Positions 5,931 through 14,329 of a stretch of 16,048 nucleotides of DNA are shown piece by piece; the first letter of the stretch is position 1; every line of letters starts with the position of its first letter. The notes beneath the pieces are model-generated. The model did not search any database. It worked only from the letters and a program-made list of their open reading frames with translations, and was not told the origin of the DNA. The position numbers and the translations under genes are program-made. The stretch comes from JARLFX01 sp036404255 (GTDB taxonomy: Bacteria; Acidobacteriota; Terriglobia; Terriglobales; Acidobacteriaceae), in assembly GCA_036404255.1 (NCBI GenBank), contig DASWOP010000174.1, forward strand, positions 1 to 16,048, written 5' to 3'.

Positions 5931-8900
5931 ATGGTTTTACCGTTTGTCCGCGAATTGCTTGCGGAGCTCGAACAATCTGACGCGTTTGCGCGTGTACGGC
6001 TGCATCTGGGGGCTGGTACAGGGCGCAGACGTGTGTCTGGACTGACGGCGACGGCGCGGGCGCTCTACCTGCCGTACTTTGGGCGGGCGGGGCAGGCTCC
6101 GGCGCTGGTGCTGGTGGCGGACAACAAGGCGGCCGAGACGCTTCATGCCGCGGTACAGGCGGCTTGCGAGTTGACGGGTGCGTTGCCGGCTGAGAGTGTG
6201 CTGCGATTTCCGGCGCATGACGTGCTCCCTTTCGAAAATCTGTCGCCGCATCCTGAGATTCAGGAGATGCGCGCGGCTACGCTGTGGAAGATCGCCACAG
6301 GGGCGGCGCAGATGGTGATTGCTCCGGTGGAATCTGCGTGCATGCGGCTCTTTGCGGCGGATTACTATGCCGGGCTGGCGCTGCGGCTGCGGCGCGGCGA
6401 GGAGTACATGCCGGAGATGCTGATGGAACATCTGCTGAGCGTGGGCTATACGCGGGTGGACGTGGTGGAGATGCCGGGGCAGGTGACGGTGCGCGGCGGC
6501 ATTATGGACGTGTATTCGCCGGAGATGGACCGCCCGGTGCGTATTGATTTCTTTGGCGATGAGATTGAGAGCATCCGCAAGTATGAGCCGGAGTCGCAGC
6601 GGTCTTCGACGCCGCTGGATGAGGCGCTGCTGCTGCCGCTGACCGAGACTCCGGTGACGGAGAAGTTGCTGGCGGCGGTGCATGCGCGGCTGACGAAACA
6701 GGGAATCGTCGCGAGCGAAGAGGGCGAAGATCCACACGCGGCAGAGGGTTTTGACGAACTACCGGATGAGGTGAGCGTGTTTCCGGGGTGGGAGTTCTTT
6801 GCGCCGGTGGCGGGGGCGCGGACGACGTTATTTGACCTGATGACGGCAAAGGGCAAGAAGCCGCGAGTGTTTGTGGAAGAGCCCGCGATGGTGAAGAACC
6901 AGGGCGAGCGCTGGTGGAACAAGGTCGAGCAGAGGCATGAGCGGGCAGGGATCGGGTCGCTGATCCGGCCGGGCGATATCTATGTGACGCCGTGGGATGT
7001 GGAAGAGACGGTGCGGCAGCTGCCGGGGTGCGATCTGGATCAGCTGGGCACGGTGGATGTGTTCGACGCGGACACGAATTCGCTGAGCGAGGTGGAGTTT
7101 GCCACCCGGCCAACGCAGCGGTTCCATGGGTCGATTCCGGCGCTGATGGAGCAGCTCAAAACTTTGATGGAGCAGAATGCGCGGATTCTGCTGACGGCTC
7201 CGCACCAGGGTGAGGTGGAGCGGCTGGCGAGCCTGCTGCAGGAGTACAAGCTGCCGTACCGGATGGGCAGCCGCGCCGAGCGCTCTGGGTCGGAAACCAT
7301 TTACGACGAGTCGAGTTATCTGGCGGGGAACGTGGGCACGCCGGTGATCGTGAAGACGCCGATGGCGAACGGCGTGCAGGTGCTGGACATTGAGAAGACG
7401 ACGGCGCGGCAGCTGGTGATTTTTGGCGCGCAGGATCTGACGGACGATGTGGATGTGGCGGCGCGTCCGGTGAAGCGGCGGTCTAAGACGTCGGCGTTTC
7501 TTTCGGATTTCCGCGATCTGGCCGTGGGTGACTATGTGGTGCATGTGGAGCACGGCATTGCGCAATACATGGGGCTGCGCGAGATTGCGCAGGACGGCGC
7601 GGATATTGAGTTCATGATCCTGGAGTTCGCGGAGCAGGCGCGGCTGTATGTTCCGCTGACGCGGCTGGATTTGATTCAGAAGTATCGCTCGACGGACGCT
7701 GGGCCCGCGCCGGAGCTGAACAAGCTGGGCAATGCGCAGTGGGCGAAGACCAAGGCTCGCGTGAAGAAGGCCATGGCGGACATGGCTGATGAGCTGCTGA
7801 AGCTTTACGCGCAGCGCAAGGCGGCGGAGGGGACGGCTTTCTCGCCGGACGGAGCGATGCAGCGCGAGTTTGAGGAGGCGTTCGACTTTACCGAGACGGA
7901 CGACCAACTGGCGGCGATTGCGGACATCAAGCGCGACATGGAATCGACGCAGCCGATGGACCGGCTGCTGTGCGGCGATGTGGGCTACGGCAAGACTGAG
8001 GTCGCGATGCGGGCGGCGTTCAAGGCGGTGCAGGATTCACGGCAGGTGGCGGTGCTGACGCCGACGACGGTGCTTGCGTTCCAGCACTACGAGACATTTA
8101 AGAAGAGGTTTGCAAACTTCCCGGTGAATATCGAGATGATCTCGCGTTTCCGCACGGCGAAGGAGCAGAAGATCATCCTGGAGAAGGTGGCGCAGGGCAA
8201 GGTGGACATCCTGATCGGGACGCACCGGGTGCTGAGCAAGGACCTGAAGTTTCAGGACCTGGGGCTGCTGATCGTGGACGAGGAGCAGCGCTTTGGCGTG
8301 CGGCACAAGGAGCGGCTGAAGCAGATGCGGGCGGCGATTGATGTGCTGTCGATGTCTGCCACGCCGATTCCGCGGACGTTGCATATGTCGCTGATCGGGC
8401 TGCGCGATATGAGCGTGATTGAGACGCCGCCGAAGGACCGCATGGCGATCCAGACAGTGGTGGCGAAGTTCGATGAGAAGCTGGTGCGCACGGCGATTGA
8501 AGTGGAGATGGAGCGCGGCGGGCAGGCTTACTTTGTCCACAATCGCGTGGAGACGATCTACGATATGGCCGCGATGATTCGCGAGCAGGTGCCGAGTGCG
8601 CGTGTGATCGTGGGGCATGGGCAGATGGGCGAAACCGAGCTGGAGCGGGTGATGCTCGCGTTCATGAACCATGAGTATGACGTGCTGGTGGCGACGACGA
8701 TCATCGAGAACGGGCTGGATATTCCGCAGGCGAATACGATGCTGATCAATCGCGCGGACCGGCATGGGCTAAGCGAGCTTTATCAGTTGCGCGGTCGCGT
8801 CGGCAGGTCAAACCGCAGGGCGTATGCGTATCTGCTGATTCCGCCGGAGAAGGAGCTGAGCGAGATTTCGCGGCGGCGGCTGGCGGCGCTGAAGGAGTTC

Positions 8901-9569
8901 AGCGACCTGGGCGCGGGATTCAAGATTGCGGCGCTGGACCTGGAGCTGCGCGGTGCAGGCAACATGCTGGGCGGGCAGCAGAGCGGACATATTGAGGCGA
9001 TTGGATTTGAGATGTACACCACCATGCTGGAAGAGGCGGTGCGGAAGATGAAGGGCGAAGCCTCGCAGGAGCGGCCGGCGACGCAGCTGAATCTAGGCAT
9101 CAGCCTGCGCATTGACGCGGACTATATTGCGGAGGAGAACCAGCGGCTGCGGATGTACAAACGCATTGCCGGCGCGGAGAATGGTGGCGTGCTGGCGGAT
9201 GTGCGCGCGGAGCTGGTGGATCGGTATGGGCCGCTGCCCGATGCAGTGGTGAACCTGCTGGCGGCGAGCGAGCTGCGGCTGGAGTGCGAGCGTGTAGGCA
9301 TTGCGCAGCTCGACCGGAAACGCACGCAGATTCCGATGGACCCGAAGAGGAAGAACCAGGCTCCGCAGATGAGGGAGATGCTGCATTTGCGGTTTGCGCA
9401 GGACTCCAAGGCTGACCCGGCGCAACTGATGCAGATGGTGGCGAAGCAGGCGAAGAACGGCGCGCAGTTTACGCCGCAGGGCGTGATGAAGTGGCCGATC
9501 AGCGCGGCGAAGCCGGACGAGATTATTGCCGAGGCAAAAGCGCTGCTGGAGAGTATTGAGACGCCATAA
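5931..9569 (+). CDS. mfd: Transcription-repair coupling factor Mfd
   Basis: Mfd is an ATP-driven DNA translocase that pushes stalled RNA polymerase off damaged DNA and recruits UvrA for excision repair. The 1212 residues match the family length. In order: UvrB-like N-terminal domains that bind UvrA (about 1-390), the RNA polymerase interaction domain (about 528-600, starting near AVGDYVVHVEHG), the RecG-like translocase, and the C-terminal TRCF domain (about 1030-1190) that masks the UvrA site. Translocase motifs seen: Walker A GDVGYGKT (682-689), Walker B DEEQ (783-786), SATPIPR (809-815) and QLRGRVGR (952-959). All look intact. ATG 5931 is the first possible start after an in-frame TGA at 5922-5924. 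There is no obvious Shine-Dalgarno before it. The gene is divergent from the low-GC DUF6338 operon and appears to be transcribed alone. Confidence 0.98.
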   Translation: MVLPFVRELLAELEQSDAFARVRLHLGAGTGRRRVSGLTATARALYLPYFGRAGQAPALVLVADNKAAETLHAAVQAACELTGALPAESVLRFPAHDVLPFENLSPHPEIQEMRAATLWKIATGAAQMVIAPVESACMRLFAADYYAGLALRLRRGEEYMPEMLMEHLLSVGYTRVDVVEMPGQVTVRGGIMDVYSPEMDRPVRIDFFGDEIESIRKYEPESQRSSTPLDEALLLPLTETPVTEKLLAAVHARLTKQGIVASEEGEDPHAAEGFDELPDEVSVFPGWEFFAPVAGARTTLFDLMTAKGKKPRVFVEEPAMVKNQGERWWNKVEQRHERAGIGSLIRPGDIYVTPWDVEETVRQLPGCDLDQLGTVDVFDADTNSLSEVEFATRPTQRFHGSIPALMEQLKTLMEQNARILLTAPHQGEVERLASLLQEYKLPYRMGSRAERSGSETIYDESSYLAGNVGTPVIVKTPMANGVQVLDIEKTTARQLVIFGAQDLTDDVDVAARPVKRRSKTSAFLSDFRDLAVGDYVVHVEHGIAQYMGLREIAQDGADIEFMILEFAEQARLYVPLTRLDLIQKYRSTDAGPAPELNKLGNAQWAKTKARVKKAMADMADELLKLYAQRKAAEGTAFSPDGAMQREFEEAFDFTETDDQLAAIADIKRDMESTQPMDRLLCGDVGYGKTEVAMRAAFKAVQDSRQVAVLTPTTVLAFQHYETFKKRFANFPVNIEMISRFRTAKEQKIILEKVAQGKVDILIGTHRVLSKDLKFQDLGLLIVDEEQRFGVRHKERLKQMRAAIDVLSMSATPIPRTLHMSLIGLRDMSVIETPPKDRMAIQTVVAKFDEKLVRTAIEVEMERGGQAYFVHNRVETIYDMAAMIREQVPSARVIVGHGQMGETELERVMLAFMNHEYDVLVATTIIENGLDIPQANTMLINRADRHGLSELYQLRGRVGRSNRRAYAYLLIPPEKELSEISRRRLAALKEFSDLGAGFKIAALDLELRGAGNMLGGQQSGHIEAIGFEMYTTMLEEAVRKMKGEASQERPATQLNLGISLRIDADYIAEENQRLRMYKRIAGAENGGVLADVRAELVDRYGPLPDAVVNLLAASELRLECERVGIAQLDRKRTQIPMDPKRKNQAPQMREMLHLRFAQDSKADPAQLMQMVAKQAKNGAQFTPQGVMKWPISAAKPDEIIAEAKALLESIETP

Positions 9570-9570
9570 A

Positions 9571-9602
9571 ACAGGGACCAGGGAATAGGGAACAGGGGCA
9601 GG
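9571..9602. repeat. Heptanucleotide tandem repeat after mfd
   Basis: Four imperfect seven-base units follow the mfd stop codon at once: ACAGGGA, CCAGGGA, ATAGGGA, ACAGGGG, then a partial CAGG. This is a short purine-rich microsatellite in the 159-base gap before the DUF885 gene. Slippage could make its length vary between strains. No hairpin or T-run typical of a terminator is attached to it. Confidence 0.7.
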
Positions 9603-9682
9603 TTCCAGGTCTTTCCTTCTTCGCCTGCGGCTCGGAGGGACTCTGGAAATTGATGTGGACGATTCCCGCGGCACCACCCTGT

Positions 9683-9705
9683 AATGCACTTTAGAATGCA
9701 CTTAG
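9683..9705. repeat. Tandem direct repeat upstream of the DUF885 gene
   Basis: AATGCACTTTAG (9683-9694) is followed directly by AATGCACTTAG (9695-9705). The pair ends 23 bases before the GTG start of the exported DUF885 protein. It lies where the promoter or 5' leader should be, so it could be a two-box binding site on one face of the helix (spacing 12) or a recent duplication. Confidence 0.45.
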
Positions 9706-9728
9706 TCCGCAGCAGCAGGAGTTAAACC

Positions 9729-11495
9729 GTGCAGAAGATCTTTCGAACCGTTGCTTTGTGTGGGGTACTGATGGCGATGAATACGACGATGCCGGCGCAG
9801 CGCGTGAGCGCAGATGGGGCGATGCAGACGTTCCAGGTGTACACGGACGAATACTTCCGAGAGGTTTACTTCCACTTTTCGCCGACGGCGGGAACCTCGG
9901 CTGGATTGCACCAGTATGACTCGAAGCTGGAGGATTACTCGGCTGCCGGGATACAGCGCGAGATTGCGGCGCTGCATGCGTGGGATAAGAAGCTGCAGGG
10001 GATCGACCCTGCGGCGCTGGATGCGCCGGTGGCGGCGGACTACGCCATTCTGCTGAACAATATTCGCGGCTCGCTGCTGATGCTGGAGGATGTGCGCATG
10101 TGGGAGAAGAATCCGGACAACTACTCCAGCGGCGCGACCAACAGCATCTTTGTGCTGATGGAGCGTGACTATGCGCCGGTGAATGTGCGGATGCGCGCGG
10201 CAGTGGAACGCGAGCGGCAGATTCCGCAGATGCTGCTGGAGGCGCGCAAGAACCTGAAGAATCCGCCGAAAATCTATACGGAGATCGCGCTGGAGCAGAT
10301 CGACGGGTTGGTGAGTTTCTTCCAGAACGATGTGCCGATGGCGTTTGCCGGTGCGAAGGACGCGGAGACGAAGGCGGATTTTGCGAAGTCCAACGCCGCG
10401 GTGATTGAAGCGCTGAAGAGCTATGGCACGTGGATGAAGACGGACCTGCTGCCGCGGTCGAACGGCGAGTTCCGGTTTGGCGCGGAGACGTTCCGCAAGA
10501 AGCTGCTGTACGACGAGATGGTGGATATTCCGCTGGATAAGCTGCTACAGATCGCATATGCCGATCTGCACAAGAACCAGGCGGAGTTTCAGCGGGTAGC
10601 GAAGGAGATTGATCCGAAGAAGACGCCGCAGGAAGAGCTGGCGGAGCTGGCGACGATCCATCCGGCGCCGGATAAGCTGTTGCAGGCGTTTCAGGACGGC
10701 TTTAGCAGCGAGATTAATTTCATTCGTGCGAAGCACATCATCACGCTGCCGAGCGATGTGAGGCCGACGCTGGAAGAGACGCCTCCGTTTATGCGCGCGA
10801 CGACGCAGGCTTCCATGGACCCGCCGGGAGCGTTTGAGAAGAATTCGACGAAGGCGTACTTCAACGTGACGCTGCCCGAGAAGGACTGGACGCCGGAGCA
10901 CGTGGCGGAGCACATGGCCTCGTTCAACGTGGGCACGATTGTGAGCACTTCGGTACACGAGGCGTATCCGGGGCACTATGTGCAGTTTATGTGGATGCCG
11001 CAGTTTTCCAGCGATATCCGCAAGGTGCTGGGCGCGAACAGCAATATTGAAGGCTGGGCGCATTATTGCGAGCAGATGATGCTGGATGAGGGCTACGGCC
11101 AGCCGGGCATTGGCGCAAAGGATGAACATGAGACTAAGCTGATCCGGCTGGGGCAGCTGCAGGATGCTCTGCTGCGCGATGCGCGGTTTGTGGTGGGCAT
11201 CCAGATGCACACGCAGGGGATGAGCTTTGATGATGCGGTGAACTTCTTTGTGAGGGAAGGCTATCAATCACACGCTATCGGCACGATGGAGACGAAGCGC
11301 GGCACGAGCGACGCGACGTATCTCTACTACACGCTGGGCAAGCTGGAGATCATGAAGCTTCGGGCGGATATGCAGAAGAAGCAGGGCGCGAAGTTTACGC
11401 TGGGCGGATTTCACGATAGCCTGATGCACCAAGGGTTCGCACCGATCAAGATTGTGCGCAGGGCGATGCTGGGAGATGATTCGCCGGTGCTGTAG
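9729..11495 (+). CDS. Exported DUF885 family protein, putative metallopeptidase-like
   Basis: The 588-residue protein has a signal peptide (MQKIFRTVALCGVLMAMNTTMPAQ) with likely cleavage after PAQ or shortly after. The mature part has the all-helical build of DUF885. The family signature HEAYPGH is at 410-416, and EGWAHYCEQ is at 441-449. H410, H416 and E441 could form a metal site with E411 as catalytic base, as in HExxH-like peptidases. This is inference, since DUF885 substrates are not settled. The protein is expected in the periplasm or outside the cell. The start is a GTG with AGGAG at 9717-9721, seven bases upstream, so it is well supported. It is flanked by mfd and galU on the same strand with 159 and 121 base gaps, so probably it has its own promoter. 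Codon use matches the chromosome. Confidence 0.9.
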   Translation: MQKIFRTVALCGVLMAMNTTMPAQRVSADGAMQTFQVYTDEYFREVYFHFSPTAGTSAGLHQYDSKLEDYSAAGIQREIAALHAWDKKLQGIDPAALDAPVAADYAILLNNIRGSLLMLEDVRMWEKNPDNYSSGATNSIFVLMERDYAPVNVRMRAAVERERQIPQMLLEARKNLKNPPKIYTEIALEQIDGLVSFFQNDVPMAFAGAKDAETKADFAKSNAAVIEALKSYGTWMKTDLLPRSNGEFRFGAETFRKKLLYDEMVDIPLDKLLQIAYADLHKNQAEFQRVAKEIDPKKTPQEELAELATIHPAPDKLLQAFQDGFSSEINFIRAKHIITLPSDVRPTLEETPPFMRATTQASMDPPGAFEKNSTKAYFNVTLPEKDWTPEHVAEHMASFNVGTIVSTSVHEAYPGHYVQFMWMPQFSSDIRKVLGANSNIEGWAHYCEQMMLDEGYGQPGIGAKDEHETKLIRLGQLQDALLRDARFVVGIQMHTQGMSFDDAVNFFVREGYQSHAIGTMETKRGTSDATYLYYTLGKLEIMKLRADMQKKQGAKFTLGGFHDSLMHQGFAPIKIVRRAMLGDDSPVL

Positions 11496-11562
11496 GGACA
11501 GCGAGTCAGCAGGTCAGCGGCACGAGCGTCAATGAGTTGCTACAGCTAAGGCATCGCGGTAG

Positions 11563-11578
11563 TGCAACGGAAGTTGCA
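11563..11578. promoter_or_regulatory. Inverted repeat upstream of galU
   Basis: TGCAAC-GGAA-GTTGCA is a perfect 6-4-6 palindrome that ends 38 bases before the galU ATG. It may be an operator in the galU promoter or a small leader hairpin. TTGCAT at 11574-11579 could serve as a weak -35 element overlapping its right arm, but I see no convincing -10. Confidence 0.3.
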
Positions 11579-11616
11579 TGGGTATACGGCGTACAGATCA
11601 ATAGGGTGAAGACATT

Positions 11617-12495
11617 ATGAGCTACCAGAAAGTTCGCAAAGCAGTATTCCCCGCCGCTGGCATGGGCACTCGTTTTCTCCCCGCAACCAAGGCAACGCCG
11701 AAGGAGATGCTTTGCCTGGTTGATAAGCCGCTGATCCAGTATGGCGTGGAAGAGGCTGTGGCCGCGGGCTGTACGGAGATCATCATCGTGACGGGCCGTG
11801 GCAAGTCGACGATGGAGGACCACTTTGACCGCTCGCCGGAGTTGGAGGCATCGCTGGAAGCGCGCGGCAAGAAGGCGCTGCTGGAGGTGGCGCTGTCTGT
11901 CGCCAAGCTGGCGAAGATCTCTTACGTACGTCAGCCGGAGGCGCTGGGGCTGGGCCACGCCGTGCTGATGGCGAAAGAACTGGTCGGCAATGAGCCGTTT
12001 GCCGTGCTGCTGCCGGATGACATTGTGGAGTCGAAGGTCTCGTGCATCCGGCAGATGGTGGAGGCATACAACGAGACGGGCGCGTCGATCCTGGGGTCTG
12101 AGGTGGTGGAGGGTGCGGCGATCTCGGCGTATGGATGCCTGGACTGCACGCCGGACGCGAAGAATCCGCGGCTGCTGGCGGTGAAGAATATGGTGGAGAA
12201 GCCGAAGGCGGAGGAGGCCCCGTCGCAGAACGCGATCATTGGGCGGTACATCCTGACGCCGCGCATCTTCGAGATGATCGAGAAGATAACGCCGGGCGCT
12301 GGCGGCGAACTGCAACTGACGGACGCGATCAAGATGCTGCTGCAATACGAGAAGGTCTACGGATTCAGCTACGAGGGCAAGCGCCACGATGCGGGCGACA
12401 AGCTGGGGTTCCTGAAGGCGACGGTGGAGTTTGCGCTGAAGCGCGAGGACCTGGGGCCGGCGTTCCGCGAGTGGCTGAAGAGTTATCCGGTCTAG
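11617..12495 (+). CDS. galU: UTP--glucose-1-phosphate uridylyltransferase
   Basis: GalU makes UDP-glucose and pyrophosphate from UTP and glucose-1-phosphate in the cytoplasm. UDP-glucose feeds exopolysaccharide, lipopolysaccharide and trehalose synthesis and the Leloir pathway. The length of 292 residues is standard. Motifs: the nucleotide loop FPAAGMGTRFLPATKATPKEM (11-31), DKPLIQY (36-42), the sugar/uridine segment QPEALGLGH (106-114), the metal-site segment LPDDI (132-136) and VEKPK (193-197) with the conserved Lys 195. A related family to exclude is RfbA-type dTDP-glucose pyrophosphorylase, but TPKEM and the EALGLGH segment are typical of bacterial GalU. ATG 11617 follows GGGTGAAG, a weak ribosome site. 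The TAG at 12493-12495 is three bases from the end of the convergent 61-residue gene, leaving no room for a terminator between them. Confidence 0.96.
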   Translation: MSYQKVRKAVFPAAGMGTRFLPATKATPKEMLCLVDKPLIQYGVEEAVAAGCTEIIIVTGRGKSTMEDHFDRSPELEASLEARGKKALLEVALSVAKLAKISYVRQPEALGLGHAVLMAKELVGNEPFAVLLPDDIVESKVSCIRQMVEAYNETGASILGSEVVEGAAISAYGCLDCTPDAKNPRLLAVKNMVEKPKAEEAPSQNAIIGRYILTPRIFEMIEKITPGAGGELQLTDAIKMLLQYEKVYGFSYEGKRHDAGDKLGFLKATVEFALKREDLGPAFREWLKSYPV

Positions 12496-12498
12496 CGC

Positions 12499-12684
12499 CT
12501 AGCTGGCAACTTCAAGATGAGCATGCTCTTTCAACGGGGCATGCTCTTTGAGTTTAAGCTTGCCGTTGACCTTGATGAACGGCACGATGGCGTGACAGGC
12601 GGGGCACTTCGCGGTCTGCTCGTCCGTGTTCCAGATCTCGTGGACGAAGTTGTTGGACATTCTGCAGGTCTGCTTGTGAGACAT
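12499..12684 (-). CDS. 61-residue CxxC protein of unknown function
   Basis: This small protein starts MSHKQTCRMSNNF. It has three cysteines, C7, C27 and C30 (CPAC), and several His (H3, H15, H31 and three near the end). Together they could form one zinc site, like a small zinc ribbon. The C-terminal part has an imperfect six-residue repeat, LKEHAP then LKEHAH, encoded by an 18-base tandem repeat (GCATGCTCTTT twice on the plus strand). I know no family for it. Reality is supported by AGGAGA at a six-base distance from the ATG and by coherent zinc-type spacing. It runs tail to tail into galU with a gap of only three bases. It lies 84 bases downstream of the exported Pro-rich protein gene on the same strand, so it may be cotranscribed or have its own promoter. 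Confidence 0.75.
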   Translation of the reverse strand: MSHKQTCRMSNNFVHEIWNTDEQTAKCPACHAIVPFIKVNGKLKLKEHAPLKEHAHLEVAS

Positions 12685-12690
12685 AGAAAT

Positions 12691-12696
12691 TCTCCT
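12691..12696 (-). promoter_or_regulatory. Shine-Dalgarno AGGAGA of the 61-residue gene
   Basis: AGGAGA on the minus strand is six bases before ATG 12684. It fixes the start and argues that the frame is translated and is not a shadow opposite a non-coding strand. Confidence 0.7.
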
Positions 12697-12720
12697 GGAT
12701 AAGAACAGTACATCGCCGCG

Positions 12721-12733
12721 AGCACGGCGTGCT
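12721..12733. promoter_or_regulatory. Short palindrome in the leader of the 61-residue gene
   Basis: AGCAC-GGC-GTGCT is a perfect 5-3-5 inverted repeat in the 84-base gap between the exported Pro-rich protein gene and the 61-residue gene. An A/T-rich run (ATATATTTTTT, 12747-12757) lies beside it. It could be an operator or a weak transcript hairpin. On the minus strand no T-run follows it, so a standard intrinsic terminator is unlikely. Confidence 0.25.
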
Positions 12734-12768
12734 GTGACAGGGAGAATATATTTTTTGCCGCGTTGAGC

Positions 12769-14286
12769 CTATTGCGTATTGCCAGTCAGGAAGGCCTGCT
12801 GGGCGGTGCCCTGGGCGATGCGGTAGAGGGCGAACTGGCGCTGCGTCTGGCCGCGCAGTTCGAAGAGCAGCTCGGCGCGGTTGTCGCCGTCGGCGTCTAC
12901 GGCGTCGACGAAGCGCATGCGCGGCGACTGGTCGAGATGGGCGGCGTCGGTGACGGATTTTAGCAGCAGTTGCGGCTCGCCGTAGATGTCCGGCTGGGCG
13001 AGCAGGGTGACGTAGTGCAGGTCGGCGCCTTCGCCAGCGGTATGCGCCGTGAAGACGAAGACGTTGACGCCGCCGTAGCTGATCTCATACGCGTGAAATT
13101 GCTCGTCGAGTAGAGCGATGGGCGCTGGTGGGGGCGGAACGGGCTTGCGTGCGCGAGTGTGCGCTACTGGTTTGACGGGAGGAGGCGGTGCCGGGGCAGG
13201 CAGAGCGGCGCGTGCCATGGTCTCCAGCTTGGCGAGGAGGGCGGCTTTCTGCGCGTCGTCTGGCCAGGCGTAGGCGAAGTCGTGCTCGGGGCGGTCGGCG
13301 GCATCGGAGACGGCGGCGAGCTGGTGCAGGTCGGCGGGGAGGCCTTTCAGCGGAGGAAGCGACGGGCCTGCGCCGGTGGGCGGGCCGTGGTGCAGGCGCG
13401 GGCGGTTTGGATCGTCGGCCAGCAGACCGCCAGCATCGGTGACGGAGGCGCTGTCGGCATTATTTTTCTTCTGCTTCTTCGTCTGGGGCGGGGCGTGCTT
13501 CAGCGTGGGGCGGTCGGGATCGGATGCTGGCGCGGGGGACGAGGTTGCGGGCGGCGTGGAGGCGGCTGGTGTTGCGTCGGCGGTCTGGGTTGGTGGTGCG
13601 GTAGTGGTAGTGCCCGGGGCTGTTGAGGCTGGTTGTGAGGCAGGAGTTGCCTGGGCGTCACCCGGGGCGGTGTGGTGCAGGACGGGGCGGTTGGTGTCGG
13701 CTGGGGGGGCATCGGCGGCTGTGGCCGCTGGTTTTGCGGTGTCGGCTGGGGATGCGGGAGTGTCTGGGTGTTTGGCGAAGTGGGGGCGGCCATCGTTATT
13801 TGCGATGACGTGGGCGTTGCTGGGGGTTGCGGCGGCGACTACGACGGGTTTGGGCAGGGGCTTAAAGGTGGCGTAGCCGAACCAGCCATCGTCAAAGGCG
13901 CTGTGGGCTTGCAGATTGCGGAGGTGGGTGGCGGTCTGGAGGGTCACGGTGCCGCGGTTTACCCCGGCGGATTGCAGCTCGTAGACGGTGCCGGTGAGGA
14001 GGGCGAGGGGGACGGGGCGCGAGAGATAGAGGGCGGCGACCTCAAAGTGCTGGTCCAGGAAGAGCGAGACGGGGATGACGCGGGCGGCGGTGGGCTTGGC
14101 CAGGTCGCCGGTCCACTCGTAGACGGCGAGGGCGCGGGTGACGTTTTGCAGGGCTTCGGGCGAGGGGCCGCGACGGGTCTGAGCAGGGCAGAGCACGGCG
14201 GCGAGCAGGGCGGCGGTGGCGAGGAGGCGGGTCACGGAAGATTGGATGCGCGGGCGGACGTGGTGGGGCGGCGCGATCTCCGGCAT
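12769..14286 (-). CDS. Exported Ala/Pro/Thr-rich protein with repeated DPxRPxLxHxxP motif
   Basis: The function is unknown. From ATG 14286 it has 505 residues. A signal sequence (core TRLLATAALLAAVLCPAQ) leads to an N-terminal domain of about 120 residues. Next is a low-complexity linker (about 150-330) and a C-terminal domain (about 390-505). The linker carries four copies of one short motif: DGRPHFAKHP, DTNRPVLHHTAP, DPDRPTLKHAPP and DPNRPRLHHGPP, at about 165-174, 197-208, 256-267 and 292-303. The C-terminal domain has DADGDNRAELLF, which resembles an FG-GAP or calcium-loop unit. A cell-surface or periplasmic scaffold is a fair guess. Start choice: the frame stays open to ATG 14403, but that would overlap the peroxiredoxin gene by 74 bases. 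ATG 14286 removes the overlap. GTG 14235 would begin right at the signal peptide (488 residues). No start has a Shine-Dalgarno. Confidence 0.75.
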   Translation of the reverse strand: MPEIAPPHHVRPRIQSSVTRLLATAALLAAVLCPAQTRRGPSPEALQNVTRALAVYEWTGDLAKPTAARVIPVSLFLDQHFEVAALYLSRPVPLALLTGTVYELQSAGVNRGTVTLQTATHLRNLQAHSAFDDGWFGYATFKPLPKPVVVAAATPSNAHVIANNDGRPHFAKHPDTPASPADTAKPAATAADAPPADTNRPVLHHTAPGDAQATPASQPASTAPGTTTTAPPTQTADATPAASTPPATSSPAPASDPDRPTLKHAPPQTKKQKKNNADSASVTDAGGLLADDPNRPRLHHGPPTGAGPSLPPLKGLPADLHQLAAVSDAADRPEHDFAYAWPDDAQKAALLAKLETMARAALPAPAPPPPVKPVAHTRARKPVPPPPAPIALLDEQFHAYEISYGGVNVFVFTAHTAGEGADLHYVTLLAQPDIYGEPQLLLKSVTDAAHLDQSPRMRFVDAVDADGDNRAELLFELRGQTQRQFALYRIAQGTAQQAFLTGNTQ

Positions 14287-14329
14287 ACTTGGAAGGGCGG
14301 CGCTACGAACGCTGCGACGAGGGAGAGCT

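Noticed and set aside
6828..7907. A 359-residue open frame antisense to mfd, and other long antisense frames (5937-6737, 8037-8765, 9093-9701)
   Set aside because: These Arg/His/Leu-rich frames are the expected reflection of high-GC coding on the plus strand; mfd motifs are intact through the region.
9571..9705. CRISPR-like array in the mfd-DUF885 gap
   Set aside because: The repeats are 7-base and 12-base tandem units with no spacers and no cas genes nearby.
10545..11267. Antisense frames opposite the DUF885 gene and galU (also 11506-12387)
   Set aside because: Arg/His-rich shadows without start signals; the plus-strand products are recognised.
14216..14329. A 38-residue N-terminal extension of the peroxiredoxin
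   Set aside because: The extension is Arg/Trp-rich, antisense to the neighbour, and the family begins at MALEINDIVPNF, which has its own ribosome site.
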